This document shows positions 16,901 through 25,846 of a stretch of 64,000 nucleotides of DNA, piece by piece. This DNA comes from an uncultured Dysosmobacter sp. GTDB lineage: Bacteria > Bacillota > Clostridia > Oscillospirales > Oscillospiraceae. Below the pieces are notes generated by a model. It ran no database searches and was not told the origin of the DNA. It saw only the letters and a program-made list of their open reading frames with translations. A program made the translations under genes and the position numbers. The DNA is taken from contig NZ_CANRMB010000004.1 of assembly GCF_947631635.1 (NCBI RefSeq), positions 1-64,000 on the forward strand, written 5' to 3'. The stretch's first letter is position 1, and every line of letters starts with the position of its first letter.

Positions 16901-17236
16901 TTGCATATCAGTGCGGCCTACGAGCATGAACCGATCCTGCCCTATCAGGCGGAGGACGCCTGCCAGCTGAATGGCTGCAATAAAGTTGGTACACAGTGCG
17001 TAGATGTCACCGCCCCCATGACGCTGACGCCCACCGCGGCGGTGGGGACCGTCACCGTGGCCTGCCAGGGCGTGCCGGACATCACCTGCGTCACAGACGC
17101 CAGCGGCACCAGCTGCACCGTGACCATGACCCAGCAGGTCCGCGTATCCGTGCCCATCCGCTATGGCGTGACCTTGACCTCCGGCGAGCCCACCATCGCC
17201 TGTGCCGACAATTGCGTCGGCCGCGGCTGCTGCTGA
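16901..17236 (+). CDS. Small Cys- and Thr-rich protein of unknown function
   Basis: An 111-residue protein from a TTG at 16901, seven nt after GAGGG. The upstream in-frame ATG (16853) lies inside the inverted repeat and has no site. The protein has repeated short beta-like segments rich in Thr, Val and Cys (about eight cysteines, ending CADNCVGRGCC) and no signal peptide or membrane helix. I do not recognise the family; the composition is compatible with a spore-coat or surface structural protein, which is only a guess. It ends in a strong terminator. Confidence 0.55.
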   Translation: MHISAAYEHEPILPYQAEDACQLNGCNKVGTQCVDVTAPMTLTPTAAVGTVTVACQGVPDITCVTDASGTSCTVTMTQQVRVSVPIRYGVTLTSGEPTIACADNCVGRGCC

Positions 17237-17245
17237 GGCGCGCCG

Positions 17246-17285
17246 GCCCGCCTCCACCGGGAACAAAGGTGGGGGCGGGCTTTTT
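17246..17285 (+). terminator. Terminator after the Cys-rich gene
   Basis: GCCCGCCTCCACC/GGTGGGGGCGGGC stem then TTTTT. Confidence 0.85.
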
Positions 17286-17319
17286 GCGATGTTTATATAT
17301 TTATACAAGGGATTTGCCC

Positions 17320-17348
17320 TTGCAAGCGGCGGGAAAACTGGGTATACT
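17320..17348 (+). promoter_or_regulatory. Promoter of the aminotransferase-radical SAM pair
   Basis: TTGCAA (17320-17325), 17-nt spacer, TATACT (17343-17348). Confidence 0.7.
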
Positions 17349-17386
17349 GTATGCAACAAAATTTGCGGAAGATCACAGTGGAAAGG

Positions 17387-18670
17387 ATGATGGTTGTGAC
17401 CGCTTATCCCAAAATGACCGCGGAGGAGCGCACCGCGGCATATGCCTGCCTGCAAAAGGAATTTGATGCGCTGAAAGCCAAGGACATGAAGCTGAATATT
17501 GCCCGGGGCAAGCCCGGTAAGACCCAGCTGGACCTGTCCAGCGATATCTTCCAGCTGATGCAGGATCCGGAGGACTATGTGTCCGACGGCATCGATGTCC
17601 GCAACTACGGAGAGCTGACAGGTCTGCCCGCCGCAAAGCGCCTCTTTGCCGAGCTTTTGGGCTGCAGGCCGGAGCAGGTATTCGTGGGCGGAAATGCCAG
17701 CCTTCAGCTGATGTACGACACCATCTCCCACGCATATACCCATGGCATGCTCCACAGTGAGCGCCCCTGGTGTAAGGAGGAGAAGGTGAAGTGGCTGTGC
17801 CCGGTCCCCGGATATGACCGCCACTTCAAGATCACGGAGTTCTTCGGCTTTGAGCTGGTCGCGGTCCCCATGACTGACAACGGCCCGGACATGGACGCGG
17901 TGGAACAGGCCATTCAGGACCCCGCGGTCAAGGGGATGTGGAACGTGCCCAAGTACTCCAACCCCGACGGCATCATTTACACCGATGAGACCGTCCGCCG
18001 GATCGCGGCCATGAAGCCCGCCGCGCCGGACTTCCTGCTGATGTGGGATAACGCCTACTGCCTCCATGAATTCGAGGGCGAGCACGTGCCCTTCCTGGAT
18101 ATCATCAGCGAGTGCGAAAAGCGCGGCAACGCCGACATGCCCATCGAGTTCTTCTCCACCAGCAAGATCACCCTGCCGGGGGCCGGTGTGTCCTGCTTTG
18201 CCTGCTCCGAGGCCAATATGGCGTATATGGAGAAGTTCCTGACCGTGCAGACCATCGGCTTTGACAAGGTGAACCAGCAGCGGCATGTCCTGTACCTGAA
18301 GAATAAAGCCCACACGCTGGAGCTGATGCGCCAGCGGGCCGCGATTATGGGCCCCAAGTTCCGCACCGTGGCGGATGTCCTGGACCGTGAGGTGGGCGCG
18401 CTGGATATCGCCTCCTGGCGGCGGCCCAAGGGCGGCTACTTCGTGTCCCTGAACGCCATGCCGGGCACCGCCAAGCGGACGCTGGAGCTGTGCAAAGAGG
18501 CGGGGGTCACCATGACCGGCGCCGGCGCCACCTTCCCCTATGGCAGGGACCCTGCGGACAGCAACATCCGCATCGCCCCGTCCCTGCCTCCCGTGGAGGA
18601 ACTGGAACAGGCCATGACCATATTCTGCACCTGCCTGAAAATGGCGGCGCTGGAGAAGCTGGGCGTATGA
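17387..18670 (+). CDS. Aspartate aminotransferase-type PLP enzyme (Asp_aminotransf/PF12897 group)
   Basis: A 427-residue fold-I aminotransferase. The N-terminal LNIARGKPGKTQLDLS and the NYGELTGLPAAKRLFAE segment mark the PF12897 group, characterised as aspartate aminotransferases in some bacteria. The PLP lysine is in STSKITLPGAG; DNAYCLHEF supplies the pyridine-N aspartate. GGAAAGG lies very close to the ATG pair at 17387/17390, so the GTG at 17396 is a possible true start. It overlaps the next gene by ATGA, so the two are coupled. Confidence 0.85.
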   Translation: MMVVTAYPKMTAEERTAAYACLQKEFDALKAKDMKLNIARGKPGKTQLDLSSDIFQLMQDPEDYVSDGIDVRNYGELTGLPAAKRLFAELLGCRPEQVFVGGNASLQLMYDTISHAYTHGMLHSERPWCKEEKVKWLCPVPGYDRHFKITEFFGFELVAVPMTDNGPDMDAVEQAIQDPAVKGMWNVPKYSNPDGIIYTDETVRRIAAMKPAAPDFLLMWDNAYCLHEFEGEHVPFLDIISECEKRGNADMPIEFFSTSKITLPGAGVSCFACSEANMAYMEKFLTVQTIGFDKVNQQRHVLYLKNKAHTLELMRQRAAIMGPKFRTVADVLDREVGALDIASWRRPKGGYFVSLNAMPGTAKRTLELCKEAGVTMTGAGATFPYGRDPADSNIRIAPSLPPVEELEQAMTIFCTCLKMAALEKLGV

Positions 18671-19536
18671 GATACTTCGGAAGCGTTTACCGCCCGCCCT
18701 CCGAGGCGTACAGCCTGATCATCCAGGTGACCTATGGGTGCAGCCACAATACCTGCGCCTTTTGCAGCATGTATAAAGAGAAGCGGTTCGCCCTCCGCCC
18801 GCTGGACGAGATCTTAGAGGATTTCCGCATGGCCCGGCAGACCTACCGCCATGTTGACAAGGTGTTTCTGGCGGATGGCGACGCATTGGTCAGGAAAGCA
18901 TCTGAGCTTTACATCATCCTGGATACCGTGCGGGAGCTGTTCCCGGAGTGCCAGCGTGTCACCAGCTACGCATCTCCCGCCAGCATCCGCATCCGCACGG
19001 ATGAGGAACTGCGGACCCTGCGGGAAAAGGGACTGACCATGGTCTATATGGGCCTGGAATCCGGCTGCGACGAAGTCCTGAAGCTGATGCGCAAGGGCCA
19101 TCCGGCGGCGGAGATCATCGAGATGGGCCAGAAGGTGCGCCAAAACGGCATCGCCCTGTCCGTCACCGCCATCACCGGCCTGGGTGGACCGGACCTTTTG
19201 GAGCAGCACGCCGTGGATACCGCCAAGGCCTTCAACGCCATGAATCCGGAGTATATCGGCATGCTGACGCTGATGGTGGAACCGGAGACGCCGCTGTACG
19301 ACTGGGTGCATGCGGGGAAGTTCCGGCTTTTAAACCAGTCCCAGGTGCTGGAGGAGACCCGCCTGCTGGTGGAGAATCTGGACAGTCCCGGCAGCGTGTT
19401 CCGCATGAACCACGCCAGCAATTATCTGGTGCTGAAGGGCACCCTCAACGGCGACCGGCAGGCCATGCTGCGGACCATCGACGCGGCGGAACACGATTTG
19501 AGCCGCCTGCGTCCGGAGTCCTGGCGGGGCCTGTAA
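18667..19536 (+). CDS. Radical SAM protein
   Basis: A 289-residue radical S-adenosylmethionine enzyme. The iron-sulfur cysteines are C25, C30 and C33 (GCSHNTCAFC), a CX4CX2C spacing typical of a YgiQ/Elp3-like subgroup rather than the common CX3CX2C. A later TMVYMGLESGCDEVLKLMRKG is the conserved GxExG-type strand. The reaction is unknown. Translational coupling to the aminotransferase (ATGA overlap) hints at a shared pathway but does not identify it. Confidence 0.85.
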   Translation: MRYFGSVYRPPSEAYSLIIQVTYGCSHNTCAFCSMYKEKRFALRPLDEILEDFRMARQTYRHVDKVFLADGDALVRKASELYIILDTVRELFPECQRVTSYASPASIRIRTDEELRTLREKGLTMVYMGLESGCDEVLKLMRKGHPAAEIIEMGQKVRQNGIALSVTAITGLGGPDLLEQHAVDTAKAFNAMNPEYIGMLTLMVEPETPLYDWVHAGKFRLLNQSQVLEETRLLVENLDSPGSVFRMNHASNYLVLKGTLNGDRQAMLRTIDAAEHDLSRLRPESWRGL

Positions 19537-19552
19537 AAAGGGGAGGCGCGGG

Positions 19553-19991
19553 ATGCGAAAAAGCGGAAAGGTGATCGCTGCGGCGGTCCTGCTGCTGGCA
19601 TTGGCGGCTGGCGTATTCCTGTACCAGCGGGACCGGGCAGCCCACTATCCGTTTGATTTTACCCGGGATGAGATCGTGTCCGCCGTCATCAGCACGCCGG
19701 CTGAGCGTTTGACCTTGAGAGGGCCAGAGGAGATCGACACCCTGTGGAAGGCCCTGACCCGGATGCGGATCAAGGGGGAGGCGGAGACCGCGGGCGGCGA
19801 GCGGAACCTGAAATTAGGCGGCGCCCGCTATACGCTGGAGATCGAACTGACGGATGACCGCAGCCGGACCTTTCAGGTCAACAGCGACGTTTTTTTCCAG
19901 CAGCGGCCATCCGGCCTATACCGTGCGCAATCTGGACTTGACAGAGCTCTGGTGGTCCATCACCGGCGCGTATCCCGAAGCAGTCTGCTGA
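19553..19991 (+). pseudogene. Membrane-anchored protein of unknown function, frameshifted in a T7 run
   Basis: The frame from the ATG at 19553 gives one N-terminal membrane segment (about 7-24) and a small beta-rich domain. At the seven-T run (19889-19895) a one-base shift joins it to a second frame ending ELWWSITGAYPEAV at 19991, just before the terminator. The unshifted frame runs on for another 180 codons through the terminator and across the antisense of pyrI, which is clearly not real. About 145 residues if repaired. Either a genuine frameshift mutation, polymerase slippage, or a homopolymer sequencing error. Confidence 0.65.
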
Positions 19992-20000
19992 AAATGAAAG

Positions 20001-20040
20001 ATACCGGGACATGTTCGATCGAACATGTCCCGGTATTTTT
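20001..20040. terminator. Bidirectional terminator at the end of the pyr operon
   Basis: A 15-bp or longer perfect stem (ATACCGGGACATGTTCG) around ATCG, with a T-run on both strands. Confidence 0.9.
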
Positions 20041-20071
20041 GCTATCCGGCAGCCCATGTGAAAGGGAGAGG

Positions 20072-20500
20072 TCAAAACTTCTTCTTGTCCTTTGCCGTCT
20101 CGCAGTAAGCGCAGCGGTAGGTGTGCTTCGCCGGGTCGCTCAGCAGGAAGATGGCGTCCAGCTGGGGTTCTGCCACGGTGATGCACCGGGGATTTTTGCA
20201 GTGGATGATGTTCACCAGCTTTTGGGGCAGCTCCACATGCTTTTTCTCCACCCGCACGCCGTTTCGAATGACGTTGACGGTGATGTTGGAGTCGATGTAG
20301 CCCAGCACGTCCAGATCCACCTCCATGGGGGAGTCGATCTTGATGATGTCCTTTTTGCCCATGCTGCCGCTGCGGGCATTTTTGATGATAGCCACGGAGC
20401 AGTCCAGCTGGTCCAGGTGCAAATATTTATAGATTTCCATGCTCTTGCCGGCCTGGATATGGTCCAGGACCACACCGTTTTGGATGCTGTCGATATTCAT
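20072..20500 (-). CDS. pyrI: Aspartate carbamoyltransferase regulatory chain
   Basis: A 142-residue allosteric subunit of aspartate transcarbamoylase. The zinc site is C101, C106, C130 and C133 (CKNPRC and CAYC), which holds the contact to PyrB. It is the last gene of the leftward pyr operon, 13 bp after pyrB. It confers CTP/ATP control on the enzyme. Confidence 0.95.
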   Translation of the reverse strand: MNIDSIQNGVVLDHIQAGKSMEIYKYLHLDQLDCSVAIIKNARSGSMGKKDIIKIDSPMEVDLDVLGYIDSNITVNVIRNGVRVEKKHVELPQKLVNIIHCKNPRCITVAEPQLDAIFLLSDPAKHTYRCAYCETAKDKKKF

Positions 20501-20513
20501 ACGTCGTTCCTCC

Positions 20514-21434
20514 TTAAACCTCGATGCCCAGCAGCTTCATGATAAGGGCCATGCGGATGAACTTGCCGTTTTTCACCTGCTTCCAGTAGGCGGCCCGGGG
20601 GTCCTTGTCCACCGCCACGGCGATCTCATTGACACGGGGCAGGGGATGGAGGATGGACAGGCTCTCCTTGGCGTTCACCAGCTTCTCCGGCGTCAGGATA
20701 TAGCTGTCCTTCAGGCGGAGGTAGTCCTCCTCATTGAAGAACCGTTCCTTCTGGACGCGGGTCATGTAGAGAATGTCCAGCTGGGGGATGACGGACTCCA
20801 GGTCCGTGGTCTGGGTGTAGGGGATGCCCTTCTTTTTCAGGGCCTCTTCCTTCACATAGCGGGGCAGCTTCAGCTCCAGCGGGGAGATCAGAACGAAGTT
20901 GATGTTCTGATAGCGGCTGAGGGCGTTCACCAGGGAGTGGACCGTGCGGCCGAATTTCAGGTCGCCGCAGAAGCCGATGGTGAAGTTGTCCAGACGGCCT
21001 TTTTCCCGGTGGATGGTCAGCAGGTCCGTTAGCGTTTGGGTGGGGTGGTTGTGGCCGCCGTCTCCGGCGTTGATGATGGGCACCTCGCTGAACTGGGCGG
21101 CGGCATAGGGCGCGCCCTCCTTGGGGTGGCGCATGGCGATGATGTCGGCATAGCAGCTGACGGTGTGGATGGTGTCGCCCACGGTCTCACCCTTGGCGGT
21201 GGAGCTGGAATTGGCCTCAGAGAAGCCCAGCACGCTGCCGCCGAGAGAGAGCATAGCGGATTCAAAAGACAGCCGGGTGCGGGTGGAGGGTTCAAAGAAC
21301 AGCGTGGCCAGCTGCTTGTGGGCACAGGCGCTCTGGTATTTGGCGGGATCTGCGATGATGTCCTCCGCCGTGGCGATCAGCTGGTCGATCTCCTCCACGG
21401 AGAGATCAACGACATCGATGATATTTCTTGGCAT
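20514..21434 (-). CDS. pyrB: Aspartate carbamoyltransferase catalytic chain
   Basis: A 306-residue enzyme forming N-carbamoyl-aspartate. The carbamoyl-phosphate loop [13 protein letters not shown] lies near residues 48-60, the K in [11 protein letters not shown] is the family 80s loop, and HPLPRVNEI is the C-terminal substrate motif. The ATG at 21434 has AAAGGAG; the longer frame extends into the tandem repeats and is not used. It is separated from pyrE by these repeats. Confidence 0.95.
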   Translation of the reverse strand: MPRNIIDVVDLSVEEIDQLIATAEDIIADPAKYQSACAHKQLATLFFEPSTRTRLSFESAMLSLGGSVLGFSEANSSSTAKGETVGDTIHTVSCYADIIAMRHPKEGAPYAAAQFSEVPIINAGDGGHNHPTQTLTDLLTIHREKGRLDNFTIGFCGDLKFGRTVHSLVNALSRYQNINFVLISPLELKLPRYVKEEALKKKGIPYTQTTDLESVIPQLDILYMTRVQKERFFNEEDYLRLKDSYILTPEKLVNAKESLSILHPLPRVNEIAVAVDKDPRAAYWKQVKNGKFIRMALIMKLLGIEV

Positions 21435-21464
21435 GATGCGACTCCTTTCGGAAGAAAGATACTG

Positions 21465-21869
21465 GGGGATCCCCGCCGTGCCCCGCACGGTGGGGAAAGG
21501 AGAAATGAATGGAGCGGGCGAAGCTTTCGGCGATAGCCGGAAGCGGAGCAGAGCGGAATTTATATAAGGGGGCCCCCGCCGTGCCCTGCACGGTGGGGAA
21601 AGGAGAAATGAATGGAGCGGGCGGAGCTTTCGGCGATAGCCGGAAGCGGAGCAGAGCGGAATTTATACAAGGGGCCCCCGCCGTGTCCCGCACGGTGGGG
21701 AAAGGAGAAATGAATGGAGCGGGCGGAGCTTTCGGCGATAGCCGGAAGCGGAGCAGAGCGGAATTTATACAAGGGGCCCCCGCCGTGTCCCGCACGGTGG
21801 GGAAAGGAGAAATGAATGGAGCGGGCGGAGCTTTCGGCGATAGCCGGAAGCGGAGCAGAGCGAAATTTA
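21465..21869. repeat. Four tandem ~102-bp repeats inside the pyr operon
   Basis: The unit recurs with periods of 103, 102 and 102 bp (anchor TGGGGAAAGGAG at 21491, 21594, 21696 and 21798). Copies are almost identical. Each holds an inverted repeat (CCCCACCGTGCGGG type) and, on the + strand, AAAGGAGAAATG. Because 102 is 3x34, frames stay open on both strands, but they give low-complexity repeat peptides and no gene is claimed. The array begins right at the pyrE stop and ends just before the pyrB ribosome site. Confidence 0.9.
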
Positions 21870-22508
21870 TTTCGACGCTATCCAGGATTCATCACTGGGA
21901 TCGGCCCGGAATTTTTTCAGCCGGTCGATGTCCTCGGGCTGGATCCTGCCCTCGCTGGCGGCCACCTCGCACACGGCGTCGAAATTGGACAGGCTGAAAT
22001 TGGTGACTTTGGCGGCGGCCATGCGGTCCAGGCCCTTTTGCAGGCCATAGGTGAAGATGGACACGATGCCCAGCACCTCGGCGCCGGCCTCCCGCAGGGC
22101 CTCGACCACCTCGATGCAGCTGCCGCCGGTGGAGATCAGATCCTCCACCACCACGACCTTCTGGCCGGGGAGCAGCTTGCCCTCGATGCGGTTCTGGCGG
22201 CCGTGGTCCTTGCTGCCGGAGCGGACGTAGCCCATGGGAAGGCCCATGAGGTGGCCCACGATGGCGGCGTGGGCGATGCCGGCGGTGGAGGTCCCCATCA
22301 GGACCTCCGCATTGGGATAGTGCTTGCAGATGAGGTCCACCAGGCCCTCCTCCACATGGGTGCGGACGGCGGGAGCCGTCAGGGTCAGGCGGTTGTCGCA
22401 GTAAATGGGGCTTTTGATGCCGCTGGCCCAGGTGAAGGGCTGGTCGGGCCGCAGAAAGACGGCGCCGATGGACAGCAGGTCATAGGCGATGGTGCGTTCG
22501 AGAGACAT
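21867..22508 (-). CDS. pyrE: Orotate phosphoribosyltransferase
   Basis: A 213-residue enzyme joining orotate and PRPP to orotidine 5'-phosphate. The PRPP motif VVVVEDLISTGGS lies near residues 118-130. AAGGAGG precedes the ATG at 22508. The last codons run to the first tandem repeat. Confidence 0.95.
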   Translation of the reverse strand: MSLERTIAYDLLSIGAVFLRPDQPFTWASGIKSPIYCDNRLTLTAPAVRTHVEEGLVDLICKHYPNAEVLMGTSTAGIAHAAIVGHLMGLPMGYVRSGSKDHGRQNRIEGKLLPGQKVVVVEDLISTGGSCIEVVEALREAGAEVLGIVSIFTYGLQKGLDRMAAAKVTNFSLSNFDAVCEVAASEGRIQPEDIDRLKKFRADPSDESWIASK

Positions 22509-22554
22509 ATCTTAATTCCTCCTTGGTGATTTGATAAGCAGATTTAGATGCAGT

Positions 22555-23388
22555 TCAATGGACCGGCAGAGCAAAGTCGGTATTGATCCCCCGGGTGTAA
22601 ACAGCCAGGGAGATGTCACGGTCCGCTGGGGCGCCTTCCTCCCAACCGATCTGGGTACCGGATTCATCGTACAGGCCCTCCGTCCAAAGGGCGGTGGGGT
22701 CAAAGAACAGCCCGGCGGATTCCTGCTCCCAGCCGTCAACAAAAACAGAGACAGAGAGACCGATATAACTCTCCTGCCGGATACCATCCTTGGAGGGCTG
22801 GTCCCATTGCAGGCAGAGCAGGTAGTTTTTTCCCTCCCAGGAAATAAACATCGGAAGACTCATGCAGTTTTCTGTAAAATAGGCGCTTTCATAAGTTCCG
22901 TCTGAAAGGCCCCTGTAAAATGAAGAACGGAACATTCCCATACTGCCCATTCCCATCCGGCGGTGCACATAGATATCCTCAATGCCGTCATTATCGAAGT
23001 CCACGGCATAGTAGGTACTGTAAATGGCATGTTCCGCATAGACACTGGTCAAAAGCTCCGGAGCCAATGCGGCAGTCTCCTCTTCAGAGAGCTCCCGCTC
23101 TGCCAGCAGGGGTTCAAAATCCTCATAGGTATCGGTACCGTTCAGCATGCGGGTGTACAGATCTTGAATCAGGCTTTCCGGCAGGTAAGTGACTGTTTCC
23201 AACGGACCGCTTTCCAAATCATCCGCCGCAGCCTCTTCTTCCGGCAGGGGCGCTTCTGCTGGGAGGATTTCTTCCGCCGAAGCTGTTTCTTCTCTGGAAC
23301 TGGCAGCTGCCTGTTCCGGGAGTACCTCCCGGATAATCCCGCAGCCGGACAAGAGGAGCAAAAGCCGCTCTGGATGCATCGTTGACAT
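22555..23388 (-). CDS. Putative lipoprotein with acidic linker, unknown function
   Basis: A 277-residue protein. A short hydrophobic N-terminus ends in LLLLLSGCG, a lipobox-like motif, though the leader is unusually short and lacks lysines. A Glu/Ala-rich linker (about 25-60) follows, then a domain with DFDNDGIEDIYV, a calcium-loop (FG-GAP/VCBS-like) motif, and a beta-rich end. GAAAGGAG precedes the ATG. It sits inside the pyrimidine operon between the TraX-like gene and pyrE with no obvious metabolic link, so it is probably an insertion of a passenger gene. Confidence 0.65.
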   Translation of the reverse strand: MSTMHPERLLLLLSGCGIIREVLPEQAAASSREETASAEEILPAEAPLPEEEAAADDLESGPLETVTYLPESLIQDLYTRMLNGTDTYEDFEPLLAERELSEEETAALAPELLTSVYAEHAIYSTYYAVDFDNDGIEDIYVHRRMGMGSMGMFRSSFYRGLSDGTYESAYFTENCMSLPMFISWEGKNYLLCLQWDQPSKDGIRQESYIGLSVSVFVDGWEQESAGLFFDPTALWTEGLYDESGTQIGWEEGAPADRDISLAVYTRGINTDFALPVH

Positions 23389-23423
23389 ATCAGCTTTCTC
23401 CTTTCAGGAGTGGCATATGGATG

Positions 23424-24170
23424 TCAGAGCAGGGAAAACAGCAGGTACAGGACCAGCATGTGCACTGGATAGAAGGCGTAAGCGCCATATTGCAGGATGC
23501 GGCTTTTGCGGCCCAGATGGCCGTTGTACAGCCAGATGGGAAGCAGGGCAAATACCGCGAAGCCCTGGGCAGGGACCTCCCAGCCCAGCAGAGGCAGCAA
23601 AAGGCCCCGGAAGCCCACGATATTCAGCAGCACCATGGCGGCCAGCTGGGCCAGCCACGCGCCGGGGAAGCCCCGCAGGGCATAAAACGCCGCAATGGTC
23701 AGCACACCCCGCCAGCCATAGTCCACCATGCCAATAACAGCCAGCAGCAGCGTCCCCAGAAGAGCCAGGCCCGCCAGCAAAACGGACTTGGCCGTCCGCT
23801 CCCGCCGGGCCCGGTCTATGGCGGAGACCGCCAGCAGGCCCAGCAGCAGGGTGAACATCACGTTCTGGTGGAAGGGGTAGAACACGGTGCTGCCGTACAT
23901 GAGGTCAAAGGGAATTTCGGAGATTAAGGCGAACAGCAGCAGCCGCCTGGCGTAGCGCCTGCGGTCGGCGGTGTGGAAAAATCCCTCGGAGATCTGGAAG
24001 GCGAAAATGGGGAAGGCCAGCCGTCCCGCGCAGGTCATCCAGAAATTTCCGGGTATCAGGGTGGCCCACAGGTGGTCCAGGAGCATAAAGAACAGGGCGA
24101 GGCACCGGAGCTGGTTGGCATTGATGCCGCCGAAGGGCTTGCGTTTCAGGGGGGAGGGGATATCGTACAT
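23424..24170 (-). CDS. TraX family membrane protein
   Basis: A 248-residue protein with about seven membrane helices. The start INANQLRCLALFFMLLDHL and the RLAFPIFAFQISEGFFHT segment are the TraX signature (family named after the F-plasmid pilin acetylase). Chromosomal Firmicute members have no proven role and are likely membrane acyltransferases. It begins 3 bp after pyrF and is therefore in the pyr operon. Confidence 0.85.
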   Translation of the reverse strand: MYDIPSPLKRKPFGGINANQLRCLALFFMLLDHLWATLIPGNFWMTCAGRLAFPIFAFQISEGFFHTADRRRYARRLLLFALISEIPFDLMYGSTVFYPFHQNVMFTLLLGLLAVSAIDRARRERTAKSVLLAGLALLGTLLLAVIGMVDYGWRGVLTIAAFYALRGFPGAWLAQLAAMVLLNIVGFRGLLLPLLGWEVPAQGFAVFALLPIWLYNGHLGRKSRILQYGAYAFYPVHMLVLYLLFSLL

Positions 24171-24173
24171 GGC

Positions 24174-24878
24174 TTATCCCAGGAAGTCCTTCACCGCCCG
24201 GCGGTAAGCGGCCACAGGGTCCGCCGACTGGGTGATGGGGCGGCCTACCACGATGTAGTCGCAGCCGGACTTGCCCGCCTTTTCCGGGGTCATGATGCGC
24301 TTCTGGTCGCCTGCGGCGCTGTCCGCAAAGCGGATGCCGGGGGTGACAGTGACGAAGTTCCCGCCGCAGCGCTCTTTGACGAGGGCCGCCTCCAGGGGAG
24401 AGCAGACCACACCGACCAGGCCGGAGCCGGCGGCGTTTTTGGCGTAGGCCATGACGGTCTCCGCCATGGGGGTGTCGATGAGCAGTTCATTTTTCAGAGC
24501 CGCCGCGTCGGTGCTGGTCAGCTGGGTGACGGCGATCAGCAGGGGTCTGGTGCCGTCTGGCCGGGTCAGGCCCTCCAGGGCAGCTTTCATCATCTCGGAC
24601 GCGCCGGCGGCGTGGAGGTTCACCATGTCCACGTCCAGCCGGGAGAGGACCGCCATGGCCCGCTTCACGGTGTTGGGGATGTCGTGGAGTTTCAGGTCCA
24701 GGAAGATCTTGTGTCCCCGGGCCTTGATCTGGCGCACCACGTCGGGGCCTTCGGCGTAGAACAGCTCCATGCCGATCTTCACAAAGGGCTTTTCCCCGGC
24801 GGGGAACTGGTCCAGAAACCGCAGGGTCTCCTCTTGGGTGGGGAAGTCCAGAGCAATGATCACGTCTTTTGCGCTCAT
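24174..24878 (-). CDS. pyrF: Orotidine 5'-phosphate decarboxylase
   Basis: A 234-residue enzyme making UMP from OMP. The catalytic [10 protein letters not shown] motif (Asp-Lys-Asp tetrad) lies at about residues 61-70 and the phosphate-binding VVGRPIT near the C-terminus. It is 50 bp downstream of pyrD. Confidence 0.95.
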   Translation of the reverse strand: MSAKDVIIALDFPTQEETLRFLDQFPAGEKPFVKIGMELFYAEGPDVVRQIKARGHKIFLDLKLHDIPNTVKRAMAVLSRLDVDMVNLHAAGASEMMKAALEGLTRPDGTRPLLIAVTQLTSTDAAALKNELLIDTPMAETVMAYAKNAAGSGLVGVVCSPLEAALVKERCGGNFVTVTPGIRFADSAAGDQKRIMTPEKAGKSGCDYIVVGRPITQSADPVAAYRRAVKDFLG

Positions 24879-24928
24879 AGTAAAAACAGTCCTTTCTGTT
24901 GAGTTTCCAAAGCAGGGTCCGGATCGCG

Positions 24929-25846
24929 CTATGATCTGTGGGCCGCGCCGGTCAGGTCGGCGATGCGCTCCACGCCCATCCGCTCACACACGGCGGGCAG
25001 GCTTTCCACGATGGTCTTGCAGGCGTAGGGGTCCTTCAGATTGGCGGCGCCCACCTCCACGGCGGAGGCGCCTGCCAGCATCATCTCCGCGGCGTCCTCG
25101 GCAGAGGATACGCCGCCGCAGCCGATGATGGGGATGTCCACGGCCTCATACACATCCCACACCATCCGCAGCGCCACCGGAAACACGGCGGGGCCGGAGA
25201 CGCCGCCGGTGCGGTTGGCGATAACGGGCTTCCGGGACTTCAGATCGATGCGCATTCCCAGCAGGGTGTTGATGAGGCACAGACCGTCGGCCCCCGCGTC
25301 GGCGCAGGCCCGGGCGATCTCGGCGATGTCGGTGACATTGGGGGTCAGCTTCATGAACACCGGCTTTTTCGTGACGGCCTTCACCGCCTTGGTGACCTCC
25401 GCCGCGGCCCTGGGGTCGCAGCCGAAATTTTTGCCGCCCGCGTGAACGTTGGGGCAGGAGATATTCACTTCCAAAATGGCCACCTGGTCGATCTCATTCA
25501 GCTTCCGGCAGTTCTCGGCGTATTCCCCCATGGAAAAGCCGCCCACATTGGCGATGACGGGCCCCTGGAAGAGCTTGGCGATGTTGGGGACCTCATTGGC
25601 GATCACCGCGTCGATGCCGGGGTTCTGTAAGCCCACGGCGTTCAGCATCCCGCCGGTCATCTCCGCGATGCGGGGCTGGGGATTGCCCAACCGGGCCTGG
25701 CCGGTGGTGCCCTTCCAGGAGAAGCTGCCCAGAATATTCAGGTCGTACAGCTCCGCGTACTCCCGGCCGTAGCCAAAGGTGCCGGAGGCAGGGATGATGG
25801 GATTTTTCAGTTCCACGCCCGCCAGGGAAACAGACAGGTTCACCAT
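24929..25846 (-). CDS. pyrD: Dihydroorotate dehydrogenase B, catalytic subunit
   Basis: A 305-residue FMN enzyme of class 1B that oxidises dihydroorotate. The active-site cysteine is in [20 protein letters not shown] and [11 protein letters not shown] are the FMN-phosphate regions. It overlaps pyrK by 7 bp, so the two are coupled and form the NAD-linked heterotetramer. Confidence 0.95.
   Translation of the reverse strand: MVNLSVSLAGVELKNPIIPASGTFGYGREYAELYDLNILGSFSWKGTTGQARLGNPQPRIAEMTGGMLNAVGLQNPGIDAVIANEVPNIAKLFQGPVIANVGGFSMGEYAENCRKLNEIDQVAILEVNISCPNVHAGGKNFGCDPRAAAEVTKAVKAVTKKPVFMKLTPNVTDIAEIARACADAGADGLCLINTLLGMRIDLKSRKPVIANRTGGVSGPAVFPVALRMVWDVYEAVDIPIIGCGGVSSAEDAAEMMLAGASAVEVGAANLKDPYACKTIVESLPAVCERMGVERIADLTGAAHRS

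Noticed and set aside
21509..21997. Repeat-peptide frames (34-residue period) over the pyrE-pyrB repeats, both strands
   Set aside because: Openness follows from the 102-bp (3x34) period; peptides are low-complexity and one runs into pyrE antisense.
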